From Anaerohalosphaeraceae bacterium (GTDB taxonomy: Bacteria > Planctomycetota > Phycisphaerae > Sedimentisphaerales > UBA12454), in the NCBI GenBank assembly GCA_021108375.1, contig JAIORA010000012.1, positions 1-64,000 on the forward strand: a stretch of DNA of 64,000 nucleotides. Reading direction: 5' to 3'. This document shows positions 44,131 through 52,219 of this stretch, in pieces. Each line of letters starts with the position of its first letter. The stretch's first letter is position 1. The notes below the pieces were generated by a model. The model did no database searches. It had not been told where the DNA came from and saw only the letters and a list, made by a program, of their open reading frames with translations. The position numbers were made by a program, and so were the translations under genes.

Positions 44131-44372
44131 GCCGAGCCGCGGAAGCGGCCGGATAAAAATCCCGTAGGGATTTAATATAATAGCCCCGTGTGAGCGAAGC
44201 GAAACTCGGGGTAAAGAATCGCTCCCACACCCGACCCTGAAAGGGTCGAATAACCCATCCACACCGACTTTGTCATTGCGAGCGCAGCGAAGCAATCTCT
44301 TTTTTGTATTTGTGTTTATTCGTGTCAATTCGTGGTTAATTTCTTTTGTCATACCCACGAAAGCGGGTATCC
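44131..44372. repeat. Composite repeat block, copy 2
   Basis: This has the same hairpin order as 7566-7738: GCCGAGCCGC-GGAA-GCGGCCGG (44131-44152), ATCCCGTAGGGAT, CCCCGTGTGAGC..CTCGGGG (44183-44211), GACCCT-GAA-AGGGTC (44233-44247), GTCATTGCGAGCGCAGCG..GCAATC (44272-44297). A GTCATACCCACGAAAG hairpin (44348-44372) follows. No gene was seen in 44053-44456. Confidence 0.75.
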
Positions 44373-44456
44373 ATTTTTTATCTTTTTACTTTTTTTTAAT
44401 CAGTGCAATCTGCGTAATCAGTGGTTAATTTTCTTTGGTTGCTCCAAGATAGGCTT

Positions 44457-45032
44457 TTAGTGAACCAGCGATACGGCCCGGTCAATTTTTGCGATGATTT
44501 CCGAAATTCCCCAGTCGTTGCCCGCACATTGGTCATAGCCTTTGGCGATTATGGCGCTGGCTTGTTCAGCGGTTATGCTGCTGGCGATAGCGATGATTTT
44601 TGTTCCCGGCAAATCATCGTTGGTTCTTATATTTTTACAGATGTTATCAGCGTCGATATTGGAAGCTGAAAGGTTTATCAGTACGATATTTGGCAGAAAT
44701 TTTTGGACGATTAGCCCTGCATCGAAATTGCTTTTTGCGATTTGTACATCGTAGGTATCTATTTTTTTCAGTTCTTGTAATAGCCTATCGGTTACGGCAG
44801 TACTGTCGATTATGAGTATTCGCAGTTGGTCGAGTTCGAGTTGTTCTATTGGCAGGTTGTGTGTTTTCATAAAGCGTAAAAGTTCAACCGCTGGAATCCT
44901 GCGGTCTCTTCCGCCGGGGATTCGGTATCCGCGAAGCTTGCCGCTATCGAACCATTTGGTAACGGTTCGCGGTGCGACATTGCAGATGCGAGCGACCTGG
45001 CCGGTAGTATATATGTCTTTGTGCCTGTTCAT
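44457..45032 (-). CDS. MerR/BldC-type HTH fused to a degenerate receiver domain
   Basis: A 191-residue protein starting at MNRHKDIYTTGQVARICNV. The N-terminal 60 residues are a BldC/excisionase-type winged helix (TTGQVARICNVAPRTVTKWFDSGKLRGYRIPGGRDRRIP). The C-terminal part has receiver-like spacing (LRILIIDSTAVTDRLLQELK, PNIVLINLSASNIDADNICKNI, IIAIASSITAEQASAII). The phosphoacceptor Asp is replaced by Asn in IVLINLS, so regulation is probably not by phosphotransfer. HTH-plus-REC proteins in this order are frequent in Planctomycetota. No strong ribosome site was seen, so the start is less certain. Confidence 0.82.
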   Translation of the reverse strand: MNRHKDIYTTGQVARICNVAPRTVTKWFDSGKLRGYRIPGGRDRRIPAVELLRFMKTHNLPIEQLELDQLRILIIDSTAVTDRLLQELKKIDTYDVQIAKSNFDAGLIVQKFLPNIVLINLSASNIDADNICKNIRTNDDLPGTKIIAIASSITAEQASAIIAKGYDQCAGNDWGISEIIAKIDRAVSLVH

Positions 45033-45156
45033 ACTGGCTTTTTCGACACAAAGGGGGGCCGAGTTAATGCGCCGCAAAAATACTGGCTGTGCAGGTTATA
45101 GTGGGCGATTGCCCGCGAGAGAAGTCCGATAAAAAACCGGCAGATTTTTTATATAG

Positions 45157-45404
45157 CCCCGACATTACTATGCCGGGGTTGTCTTACGTTCATAACGGTT
45201 TGTCCCGTTTCTCATCGCCTAAGAGCCGAACCGCGGAAGCGGCCGGATAAAATGGTTTGCACATTCCCTATTTAGCCGTCGGGCCAGCCCGACGGTTTGT
45301 GCGTTATGAGATATTAACGGCTTGAATTTTATGCAGGCACAAACCCCCAAGCTTGCTTGGGGGTTAAATAAAAAAACTCTGTGCTCTCTGTGTTCTCTGT
45401 GATG
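45157..45404. repeat. Spacer of dispersed hairpin repeats
   Basis: CCCCGACAT/ATGCCGGGG (45157-45178), GCCGAACCGC-GGAA-GCGGCCGG (45224-45245), CCGTCGGG/CCCGACGG (45276-45295), CCCCCAAGC/GCTTGGGGG (45344-45363), and a CTCTGTGCTCTCTGTG run (45378-45402). No gene was seen. Confidence 0.7.
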
Positions 45405-45470
45405 AGATAAAAATCCGTGTTAATGCTGCTCTGCGAAATCTCGCTTGCGTTGCACGAGTCTGTGTCTGAT

Positions 45471-45631
45471 TTAGAGCATTTTAAGATTTTATGTACTGGT
45501 TTAAGCCGTTATGAGGACAAGGCTGACAAAGAAGATTGCGCAGTGATGTTGAAATCTCGCGAGCAAATCTGATGCCGTCAGCCGAAGCCGCAGTAGGTAT
45601 AAACGGTACACTAAAAATTAAACTGCTCTAA
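45471..45631. mobile_element. MITE-like palindromic element, family A, copy 1
   Basis: A 161-base element bounded by TTAGAGCATTTTAA and TTAAACTGCTCTAA inverted ends. Inner arms pair further (TGTACTGGTTTA with TAAACGGTACA). It has no open reading frame. It matches copy 2 at 49188-49350 along its length with many substitutions, but the arms stay paired. Confidence 0.75.
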
Positions 45632-45649
45632 ACAAAATCTAAAAACTTA

Positions 45650-45734
45650 AGGGCAGCTCTAATAATTGCTTTTGAGCGACAAGTAGAAAATTTTTGTTCG
45701 CTTGTCCGCTAAAATGAATTTTTAGAGGTTCCCT
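45650..45734. mobile_element. MITE-like palindromic element, family B, copy 1 (short)
   Basis: An 85-base element made almost only of its inverted ends: AGGGCAGCTCTAATAATTGC and the reverse complement of AGGGAACCTCTAAAAATTC, with GCGACAAG/CTTGTCCGC inside. It ends at the stop codon of the symporter gene. Copies 2 and 3 carry extra internal sequence. Confidence 0.75.
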
Positions 45735-47923
45735 CAAATTTTCCCCACCCCTATCAAAAGCATCAAAAAGCCAATAACCACAAATACAGTAACCACAGAA
45801 AGCGTAAATCCGACAGCATCCTCCCTTGTCCACTTGTCAAATTCCCAGTCGGAATTGGGGAACAACTTTCTATCGTTGAACCTGTCCGGATTGGCATAAG
45901 AAAGCTGCATCTCTCTGGCATCTGTATCGTGGTCCCTGCTAACCCGCGTCTTCATCTTAACGAAGAACCTGTCCAGCATTTTTTTGTCATCGCGTTTTGT
46001 CAGAAACGAAACAATAACAAGCACAATAAAAGGTACAGTCGTTCTTGTCGCGATGCGAATAGTCTCATTTAACGCATACGGGTTAGCGGACAGATTGCCG
46101 CCGAGCTTGTCAATCAAAAGCAGTTCCAAACTCAGCATTCCATAACCCTGCCGCTGCTTTTGGCCATTGGCCTTTACTCCCTTAGTCCAGAAAATAGACT
46201 TGACAGGCAGCTTGTATGTTCTGGTAAATTCATCGCCGACCCGCAGAACGACAGGACGAATTGTCTCAGCCATTCCAGCGGTATTGAGTCTGTCCCACTT
46301 TTCGATTTCAACCATACGAACATCAACATCCATCTGATGGGCAGTATATGTCCTGACCACAGGGGCAGGATGAGTTGTTTCCAGAAGGGCATCGTTAGTT
46401 CTTAAAGAGGGTACCAAAACCGGCACAATTAAGGGCAGAACAAAGAACAAAACCGCTGTCGTAACAATAGATGCCCACGCTGCTTTCCTTGTTGCCCTGC
46501 GCCATTTCATCCCCAGCCAGAAGCTGGCCGCTACCATTACATTTATTTCCCACATAAATTTCAGTATTTGCAGGATACTGTCAAACTGTGTCGCTATCAA
46601 AGCACCGCCGATAACAACCAGGCCGCCAATTATTCTGCCTACAAACACATAGTGCTTTTCCGACCTGCCGGGAATTGACGGCATATAAAGATTATGAGTC
46701 AAAAGGCTCGAACAGGTAATCATCAGACAATCCGCTGTACTCATAAGAGCTGCCATCAGGCAGGCTATCATAAGGCCCACAAGACCCAGATTTAACGGAC
46801 CTAAAAGGTCAAGCGTCGCGTAACCCCACACAAAATCAGGGTTGTGAACTTTGTCGTGGTAAAGCACGATAGCCATAAGAGCAAAAAAGCCCCAGAAAAT
46901 AGTTACGAATCTCTTCATAAAGCAGCCGACAACAGAACCAAATCGGCATTCGTATTCACTCTTGGCAGAACCTGAAACAACAATAGAGTTCGGCTGAATG
47001 ACAACATTTATCATTCCCATAATCGACAGGGCAAGAATGTAATACCAGGTAAAATCAATAGTGTTCGGGGAGCCGAATATCTCAAAGAATGATTCCGGCA
47101 ATTGAGAATGCACCGTTTGCATCGCATCCATAAAACCAGAACCGCCATACACAGCATTTATTTTTAGCCATCCAAAAGGAATCAACAAAAGCGACAGTAT
47201 TATTATAAAGATACCCTGAATCGTGTCAGTCAGAAACGCAGCCTCAAGCCCGCCCAGCACAGCATAAAGCATAACAATGATAGAGACGAGCCACATCAGG
47301 GCATTCTGATTAATATGAGAGAAAATCTTTTGAGGCCTGCTTTGCGAAAGTTCAGCGAGCCTGCTTTTTTGTTCCGGGGTAAGGGTTTGATAATTATCAG
47401 ATTGAAGTTCGTCAAGTTCTATGGCACTATTGTACTCGCTCAGTTCGCTGGCAGATAATTCGCTCACCTGTTTTGGAGCGAGGGCTACTACGGTCTTTGT
47501 CATTGCGCTGAAGCCAACCGCAATCATAGTCATCATACCGACAGAGCCTATAACAGCATAAACGCCGGCCATTCGTTTTGAGCCGTATCTTTCTATGAAG
47601 AAATCGCCAAGTGTCAGCAATCTCAGCCTTCTCGACCAGGGCGCAACCATCCAGTACATAGGCGTAGCGAAAAGATACAGCAGTGAACTCCAGATTCCCG
47701 CGGCACCATTACTGTATGTCGTTGTTGTTACGCCAACACAGGTATCAGCGCTGGTACCCTGCCCAAAATTCGCGAAGGTCTGAATGAACTTGCCGAAACT
47801 TCTGCCGGCAAGAAAATAATCTTCCTGATTCTTAATCTTTCGCATCGACCAGATGCCGATGGATATCATAACCGCGAAATACAAACCGATGACAATTATA
47901 TCAATAATCGAAAGTCCGAACAT
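45734..47923 (-). CDS. Sodium:solute symporter family transporter
   Basis: A 729-residue SSS-family carrier. It starts MFGLSIIDIIVIGLYFAVMISIGIWS, the usual first span, followed by NQEDYFLAGRSFGKFIQTFANFGQGTSADTCVG (conserved SSS region near the sodium site). About 13 membrane spans continue to residue 490. A soluble loop of roughly 100 residues follows (HQMDVDVRMVEIEKWDRL), then two more spans, the last at the C-terminus (FTLSVVTVFVVIGFLMLLIGVG). The substrate is unknown; sugar or organic-acid uptake is possible. AGGAG precedes the ATG. Palindromic element B copy 1 lies directly against its stop codon. Confidence 0.9.
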   Translation of the reverse strand: MFGLSIIDIIVIGLYFAVMISIGIWSMRKIKNQEDYFLAGRSFGKFIQTFANFGQGTSADTCVGVTTTTYSNGAAGIWSSLLYLFATPMYWMVAPWSRRLRLLTLGDFFIERYGSKRMAGVYAVIGSVGMMTMIAVGFSAMTKTVVALAPKQVSELSASELSEYNSAIELDELQSDNYQTLTPEQKSRLAELSQSRPQKIFSHINQNALMWLVSIIVMLYAVLGGLEAAFLTDTIQGIFIIILSLLLIPFGWLKINAVYGGSGFMDAMQTVHSQLPESFFEIFGSPNTIDFTWYYILALSIMGMINVVIQPNSIVVSGSAKSEYECRFGSVVGCFMKRFVTIFWGFFALMAIVLYHDKVHNPDFVWGYATLDLLGPLNLGLVGLMIACLMAALMSTADCLMITCSSLLTHNLYMPSIPGRSEKHYVFVGRIIGGLVVIGGALIATQFDSILQILKFMWEINVMVAASFWLGMKWRRATRKAAWASIVTTAVLFFVLPLIVPVLVPSLRTNDALLETTHPAPVVRTYTAHQMDVDVRMVEIEKWDRLNTAGMAETIRPVVLRVGDEFTRTYKLPVKSIFWTKGVKANGQKQRQGYGMLSLELLLIDKLGGNLSANPYALNETIRIATRTTVPFIVLVIVSFLTKRDDKKMLDRFFVKMKTRVSRDHDTDAREMQLSYANPDRFNDRKLFPNSDWEFDKWTREDAVGFTLSVVTVFVVIGFLMLLIGVGKI

Positions 47924-48101
47924 TACCGCTCCTGTATTAAAAGCCTGCTCCGATTTTTACGATACAGCTTTCTATTCGCAACGCACTGTTTATGTACCTA
48001 AAGGCAGCATTATCTATTTGTCTTTTTTTAAAATTTACGCGCTCTTGACCACTCAGCGACCAACCGAGGCTGCCGGATAGAGTGGCTTCCGTGTGAATTA
48101 T

Positions 48102-48177
48102 CCGGTTGCTTCCGCAACTCGGCTTCTGCCTTCATATTTTTATTTTTTCATAGTAGCCGAGCGACGGAAGTCGCCGG
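48102..48177. repeat. Two GCCGAG hairpins in opposite orientation
   Basis: CCGGTTGC-TTCC-GCAACTCGGC (48102-48123, reverse orientation, stem TTGC/GCAA) and GCCGAGCGAC-GGAA-GTCGCCGG (48156-48177, stem CGAC/GTCG). Compared with the common CCGC/GCGG form these give three stem versions with paired base changes. Confidence 0.75.
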
Positions 48178-48217
48178 ACAAACAGCTCAAAACTAAAGAC
48201 TCAAAACTCATAACTGC

Positions 48218-48547
48218 CTAAAGGCAGTCTTTCCGAAACACTGCCACGATGTTTTCGACTTCGACGACAAACAAACGGTTACTGCCCTCAAAATCGACCG
48301 GCACAGCACCCTTCGGATTGAACAGCACTTTGTCGTACTGAACAAGTGGCACTTCCGGCATATTCTCAACCTCCGTAGAGACCGCAACTATCCTGCCGGT
48401 GATGGTAGGAATCTCAATGTTATCCGGCAGCTTTATGCCGCCTTTGGTTTCCTTCTTGTCCTCGTCCTTACGAACCAAAACCCTCTTGCCTATCGGCTCA
48501 ACTATCTCAATAGGCCCGGACTCGATATTATCATCAATACTACCCAC
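48218..48547 (-). CDS. GroES-like co-chaperonin, encoded alone
   Basis: A 109-residue protein of the Hsp10 family. After an acidic 13-residue N-terminal extension it reads IEIVEPIGKRVLVRKDEDKKETKGGIKLPDN, with the mobile loop (ETKGGIKLP) that contacts GroEL, then GRIVAVSTEVE, VQYDKVLFNPKGAVPVDFEG and a C-terminal FVVEVENIVAVF. No groEL lies beside it; Planctomycetota often carry several separate groES and groEL genes. The typical basic YGG turn is replaced by NPKG. Confidence 0.9.
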   Translation of the reverse strand: MGSIDDNIESGPIEIVEPIGKRVLVRKDEDKKETKGGIKLPDNIEIPTITGRIVAVSTEVENMPEVPLVQYDKVLFNPKGAVPVDFEGSNRLFVVEVENIVAVFRKDCL

Positions 48548-48568
48548 TTTAACTTTCCTTGAAAATAA

Positions 48569-48819
48569 AGGGTAGCTCTAATAATTGCTTTTGAGCGGCA
48601 AGTAGAAAATTTTTGTTCGCTGACAAGGAAGGCAAATCAGCTTGAGCCGTAGTTCAAGTGGCTTTTGCCTGACACTGTTCAGCGACAAAACAACCTTAGG
48701 TTGGTTAATAGGCGTTGTGTAACAAATGTACTTTTTGACAGTTTCCACTGTCTTCAACGCTTTTTAATGGCCCTTTGGGTCTTCGCTTGTCCGCCAAAAT
48801 GAATTTTTAGAGGCTCCCT
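48569..48819. mobile_element. MITE-like palindromic element, family B, copy 2
   Basis: A 251-base element with ends AGGGTAGCTCTAATAATTGC and the complement of AGGGAGCCTCTAAAAATTC. The core contains the hairpin GGCAAATCAGCTTGA..TCAAGTGGCTTTTGCC, shared with copy 3 in paired-changed form, plus extra sequence not in the other copies. No reading frame. Confidence 0.78.
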
Positions 48820-49117
48820 TAACGCTTGTGATTTTATTATCAACAGGCTATTTGTGATAATTCAAATTTATTTATATAAAAACAAACAGCAAAACCCCCT
48901 ATTTTGACACTGACATAACCCTTTTTAAAACAATTATATACCGCATATCACAAGAATTTATTTGTATTTAATTTTGGGCAAAATGCTGCTTTTTCGCTAT
49001 TTTTCGGAAAAAATTTACATTCCACTCGACTTTAAGTTAGTTTTCCATTAGCGAAAAATCAGTTTTTTTCTAACGAAACTATGAACAAAGTGCCGATAAT
49101 CTGAGTATATAAAACTG
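48820..49117 (+). promoter_or_regulatory. AT-rich spacer with possible promoter of the short RNA
   Basis: No gene was seen. TATATA at 49106-49111 has TGAACA (4 of 6 consensus bases) 18 bases upstream (49082-49087) and would start transcription near 49118. The rest is AT-rich without recognised motifs. Confidence 0.4.
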
Positions 49118-49189
49118 AAATCTTCTTCTTCCTCCTCCTGCGAGCAGTTTAGCGTATTCCCTCACCGGGCGCGGCTGCTCGTTTTTTTT
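49118..49189 (+). ncRNA. Short RNA with CUUCUUCUUCCUCCUCCU motif and terminator
   Basis: A candidate 72-base RNA: an unpaired C/U-rich 5' part with two CCTCC anti-Shine-Dalgarno units (49121-49139) directly followed by an intrinsic terminator. The motif nearly equals the first motif of the RNA at 3934-3949 (CTTCTTCTCCTCCTCC), including the upstream A-run. The strand is fixed by the terminator. Weak promoter elements lie just upstream. The design, an exposed CCUCC stretch plus a terminator stem, resembles small RNAs that block ribosome sites in other bacteria. Confidence 0.6.
49141..49189 (+). terminator. Intrinsic terminator of the short RNA
   Basis: CGAGCAG (49141-49147) pairs with CTGCTCG (49175-49181), followed by eight Ts. 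The last Ts coincide with the first bases of palindromic element A copy 2. Confidence 0.85.
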
Positions 49190-49350
49190 AGAGCATTTTA
49201 ATATTTTCTGTTCGCATTTAGGCTCGTCGTGAAGACAAGGCTGGCAAGGAAGAAAACGCAATCCTACTTGTTATAGGGTGAGTATTTCTGATGCCGCCAA
49301 CCGAAACCGCAACAGGCATAAAGCGAACACGAAAAATTAAACTGCTCTAA
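49188..49350. mobile_element. MITE-like palindromic element, family A, copy 2
   Basis: A 163-base element with ends TTAGAGCATTTTAA and TTAAACTGCTCTAA and inner arms TGTTCGCATTTA / TAAAGCGAACA. The arm bases differ from copy 1 but remain paired. Its right end supplies the TAG stop codon of topA (49347-49349). Confidence 0.75.
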
Positions 49351-51857
49351 TCTTCTTTCACAGCGATTTTGGAGGAAGCTTTCTTCTTCGCTGCCACTTT
49401 TTTAACCGTTGTCTTCTTCTTGGAAGTCCTTTTCTTCTTTACAGCTTTCTTCGCTGTCTTCTTTTTGGCAGTAGTCTTTTTCTTAGCGCCAGCCTTTTTC
49501 CTGCCCAGCAGTTCGTCAGCTTTTTCCCAGGTGTCAGGCGGCCAAATGCCATCTGCCTGCAACTGTTTAAGATTATCCAACTGCTTCATACTGATAATCG
49601 TCCGGCAGCGCGGGAACTTATTGCATCCCAGGAACGGCCCTTTCTTGCTCTGGCGAATCACCAGTTCGCCCTCTTTGCACTTATAACACTTCACCCCTGA
49701 AGGCTCTGCTGGCGGTGTAGGCGGAAGAACATTGCCTTCCTTATCAATCTTCTGCGTCGTCTTACATTCCGGGTACCCCGAACAGCCCAGAAATTCGCCG
49801 AACCTGCTGTGCTTATGAATCATCGGCTTACCGCATTCGGGACACTTATGTTCGCTGACCTGTTCTTCGAGCTTCACACCTTCCCTGTCGCACGGACAGG
49901 CAAACTTACATTTCGGATAATCTGAACAACTCAAAAATCTACCGTTCTTGCCGAACCGATAAACCATCGGCTTTTTGCATTTCGGACATTCGTATTCGCT
50001 CGGCTTGGTTTCTGCCTTGGCGTGTTTCATATCCTCGGTCGCCTTTTCAACATTCTGTCTGAAAGGCTCGTAAAATTCTTCCAGCACCGAGGTCCATTCC
50101 AAATGTTGCTCTTCAATCTTATCGAGTTGCTCTTCCATATGGCGGGTAAAGTTCATATCCAGAACGCGCGGGAAAAACTCAACGAGCTTTTCCGTAACCA
50201 CTTCGCCAATATCGGTAGCAAAAAATCGTCTTTCGAGTTGCTCAACATATCGCCTGTCCTGAATCGTGCTGATAATCGAGGCGTATGTACTCGGCCTGCC
50301 GATACCCTCTTTCTCCAACGCCTTAACTAACGATGCCTCATTATATCTTGCCGGCGGCTTCGTAAAATGCTGCTGAGCTTTAACGTCGAGCGCGCCAAGT
50401 GCATCGCCGACTTCCACTTTCGGAAGCACCTGCTCGACAGAGCTGACAGGCCAGACTCTTGTAAACCCGTCAAAAACGAGTACCCGCCCATTAGCCCTGT
50501 AACAGCACTTTCCGGCAGCCGTTTCAGCAGTTACCTCAAGCGTAGTCGTATTCCATTTCGCCGAAGTCATCTGCGAAGCAACAAACCTCTGCCATATAAT
50601 CTGATACAACTTAAACTGTTCTTCGCTGAGAAAACCCCTGAGCGTATCGCCGGGGACAATATCACAATCTGTGGGCCGAATCGCCTCGTGAGCCTGTTGA
50701 GCATTTTTCTTTGACCCGAAAAAGTTCGGCTTCTCCGGCAGATACTCCTGGCCGACATTATTTGATATATGCCTGCGAACATCGCTCAAAGCCTCGCCCG
50801 ACAAATGCGTGCTGTCGGTTCTCATATAGGTAATCAGACCCAGCGAACCCAGCGAACCCATATCAATACCTTCGTACAACTGCTGAGCAACCCGCATCGT
50901 TCGCTTAGTCGCAAATCCGAGCTTGTTAGAAGCAGCCTGCTGAAGTGTCGATGTAATAAAAGGTGCCGCAGGACGCGACGACGAACTCTTAACCTGAACA
51001 TCGGTTATCGAAAAATCGGCCTTGCTGAGACCTGCATAAATTTCCATCGCGCGTTTCTCATTGTCAGTCGAAAACGCTTCGCCATCAACACTATGCAGCT
51101 CCGCCTTAAAACCACTTCGCCCGGCAAGCCAATCGTTTTGCTTTACGAGCGTTGGCCCTTTATCCTTTTCGTCTCTGGCAGAAATAAATTTTTCCCATTG
51201 CTGCGAATACTCCTCTGCTGATGCAACCTCTGTCGTAAAGACCGCTGGTATCAGCCAGTATTCGATTGGCACAAATGCCCGAATCTCGCGTTCCTTTTCG
51301 ACAACCATTTTAACCGCCACCGACTGAACTCTGCCGGCCGAGAGTCCACGAGCAACTTTTTTCCAAAGTAACGGCGAAATCTGATAACCAACAATCCTGT
51401 CGAGTATCCGCCGAGCCTGCTGGGCCATAACCTTATCAACATCTAAAGTTGTAGCATTGGCAAATGCGTCCTGAATAGACTTTTTAGTTATCGAATTAAA
51501 TATAACCCGCTGAGTTTTTTCTTCCGGCACACCAAGCACTTGCGCCAAATGCCACGCAATCGCCTCGCCCTCACGGTCAAGGTCAGTTGCCAGATACAAC
51601 ATCTCGCAGTTTTTCGCCAGAGACTTTAAGGTGCTGACAAGCTTCTTCCTGCCGGCAGTAATTTCGTAAGTCGGCTCAAAGCCATTTTCGATATCAACGG
51701 AAATGCCCTTAGATGGAAGGTCGCGGATATGACCCATCGACGCTTCAACGTGATAATCACTGCCGAGATATTTATTGATAGTCTTAGCCTTGGCGGGTGA
51801 TTCTACAATTACGAGATTCTTGCAGGTCGGTTTTTTCGAACGAGTAGTTTTAGCCAT
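49347..51857 (-). CDS. topA: DNA topoisomerase I
   Basis: TopA (836 residues) is a type IA topoisomerase that relaxes negative supercoils. The Toprim domain has VIVESPAKAKTINKYLG and DLDREGEAIAWHL. The active Tyr lies in LGLITYMRTDSTHLS (about residue 343). PTYASIISTIQDRRYVE and RFFATDIGEVV are typical. Three C-terminal zinc ribbons follow: CPKCKKPM..CSDYPKCKF, CPECGKPM..CSGYPECKT, CYKCKEGE..CNKFPRCRT. The last 55 residues are a Lys-rich tail of KKKTAKK-type repeats, usual in GC-poor planctomycetes and some other groups. A palindromic element forms the end of the gene. Confidence 0.96.
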   Translation of the reverse strand: MAKTTRSKKPTCKNLVIVESPAKAKTINKYLGSDYHVEASMGHIRDLPSKGISVDIENGFEPTYEITAGRKKLVSTLKSLAKNCEMLYLATDLDREGEAIAWHLAQVLGVPEEKTQRVIFNSITKKSIQDAFANATTLDVDKVMAQQARRILDRIVGYQISPLLWKKVARGLSAGRVQSVAVKMVVEKEREIRAFVPIEYWLIPAVFTTEVASAEEYSQQWEKFISARDEKDKGPTLVKQNDWLAGRSGFKAELHSVDGEAFSTDNEKRAMEIYAGLSKADFSITDVQVKSSSSRPAAPFITSTLQQAASNKLGFATKRTMRVAQQLYEGIDMGSLGSLGLITYMRTDSTHLSGEALSDVRRHISNNVGQEYLPEKPNFFGSKKNAQQAHEAIRPTDCDIVPGDTLRGFLSEEQFKLYQIIWQRFVASQMTSAKWNTTTLEVTAETAAGKCCYRANGRVLVFDGFTRVWPVSSVEQVLPKVEVGDALGALDVKAQQHFTKPPARYNEASLVKALEKEGIGRPSTYASIISTIQDRRYVEQLERRFFATDIGEVVTEKLVEFFPRVLDMNFTRHMEEQLDKIEEQHLEWTSVLEEFYEPFRQNVEKATEDMKHAKAETKPSEYECPKCKKPMVYRFGKNGRFLSCSDYPKCKFACPCDREGVKLEEQVSEHKCPECGKPMIHKHSRFGEFLGCSGYPECKTTQKIDKEGNVLPPTPPAEPSGVKCYKCKEGELVIRQSKKGPFLGCNKFPRCRTIISMKQLDNLKQLQADGIWPPDTWEKADELLGRKKAGAKKKTTAKKKTAKKAVKKKRTSKKKTTVKKVAAKKKASSKIAVKED

Positions 51858-51901
51858 AATAAATAAGGTAAAATGTAATAATTTTCGGATTAGAATTAGG
51901 A

Positions 51902-51930
51902 CAAATAACGGCTATGCTCGATATTGTCAA
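51902..51930 (-). promoter_or_regulatory. Probable topA promoter
   Basis: On the minus strand TTGACA (51925-51930), a 17-base spacer and TATTTG (51902-51907). The -35 is perfect and the -10 weak. The predicted start is about 35-40 bases upstream of topA. Confidence 0.5.
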
Positions 51931-51995
51931 GAAAAAACGGTTTTGGGATTGTCCACACACTTCATTACTTTCGCACCAAAGGCTGGCAGAAATGA

Positions 51996-52158
51996 AGGGG
52001 AGCTCTAATAATTGCTTTTGAGCGGCAAGTAGAAAATTTTTGTTCGGCGGCAAGGAAGACAAATCAGCTTTATCCGTAGATAAAGCGGCTTTTGTCTGAC
52101 GCAGGCCGCGGGCAAAAAGGTTCGCTTGTCCGCCAAAATGAATTTTGGGAGGTTCCCT
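51996..52158. mobile_element. MITE-like palindromic element, family B, copy 3
   Basis: A 163-base element with ends AGGGGAGCTCTAATAATTGC and the complement of AGGGAACCTCCCAAAATTC. The core hairpin GACAAATCAGCTTTATCCGTAGATAAAGCGGCTTTTGTC-type sequence pairs end to end. Relative to copy 2 both sides of the stem changed together. Confidence 0.78.
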
Positions 52159-52219
52159 GAACTTAAAAACCTTTTTTTTCGTATAAACTCAAGGGAATAA
52201 GTCGAAAGGAGGCTTAAAA

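Noticed and set aside
48904-48940. TTGACA with TATATA downstream as a promoter
   Set aside because: The spacing between the two hexamers is 25 bases, far too long for a sigma-70 promoter.
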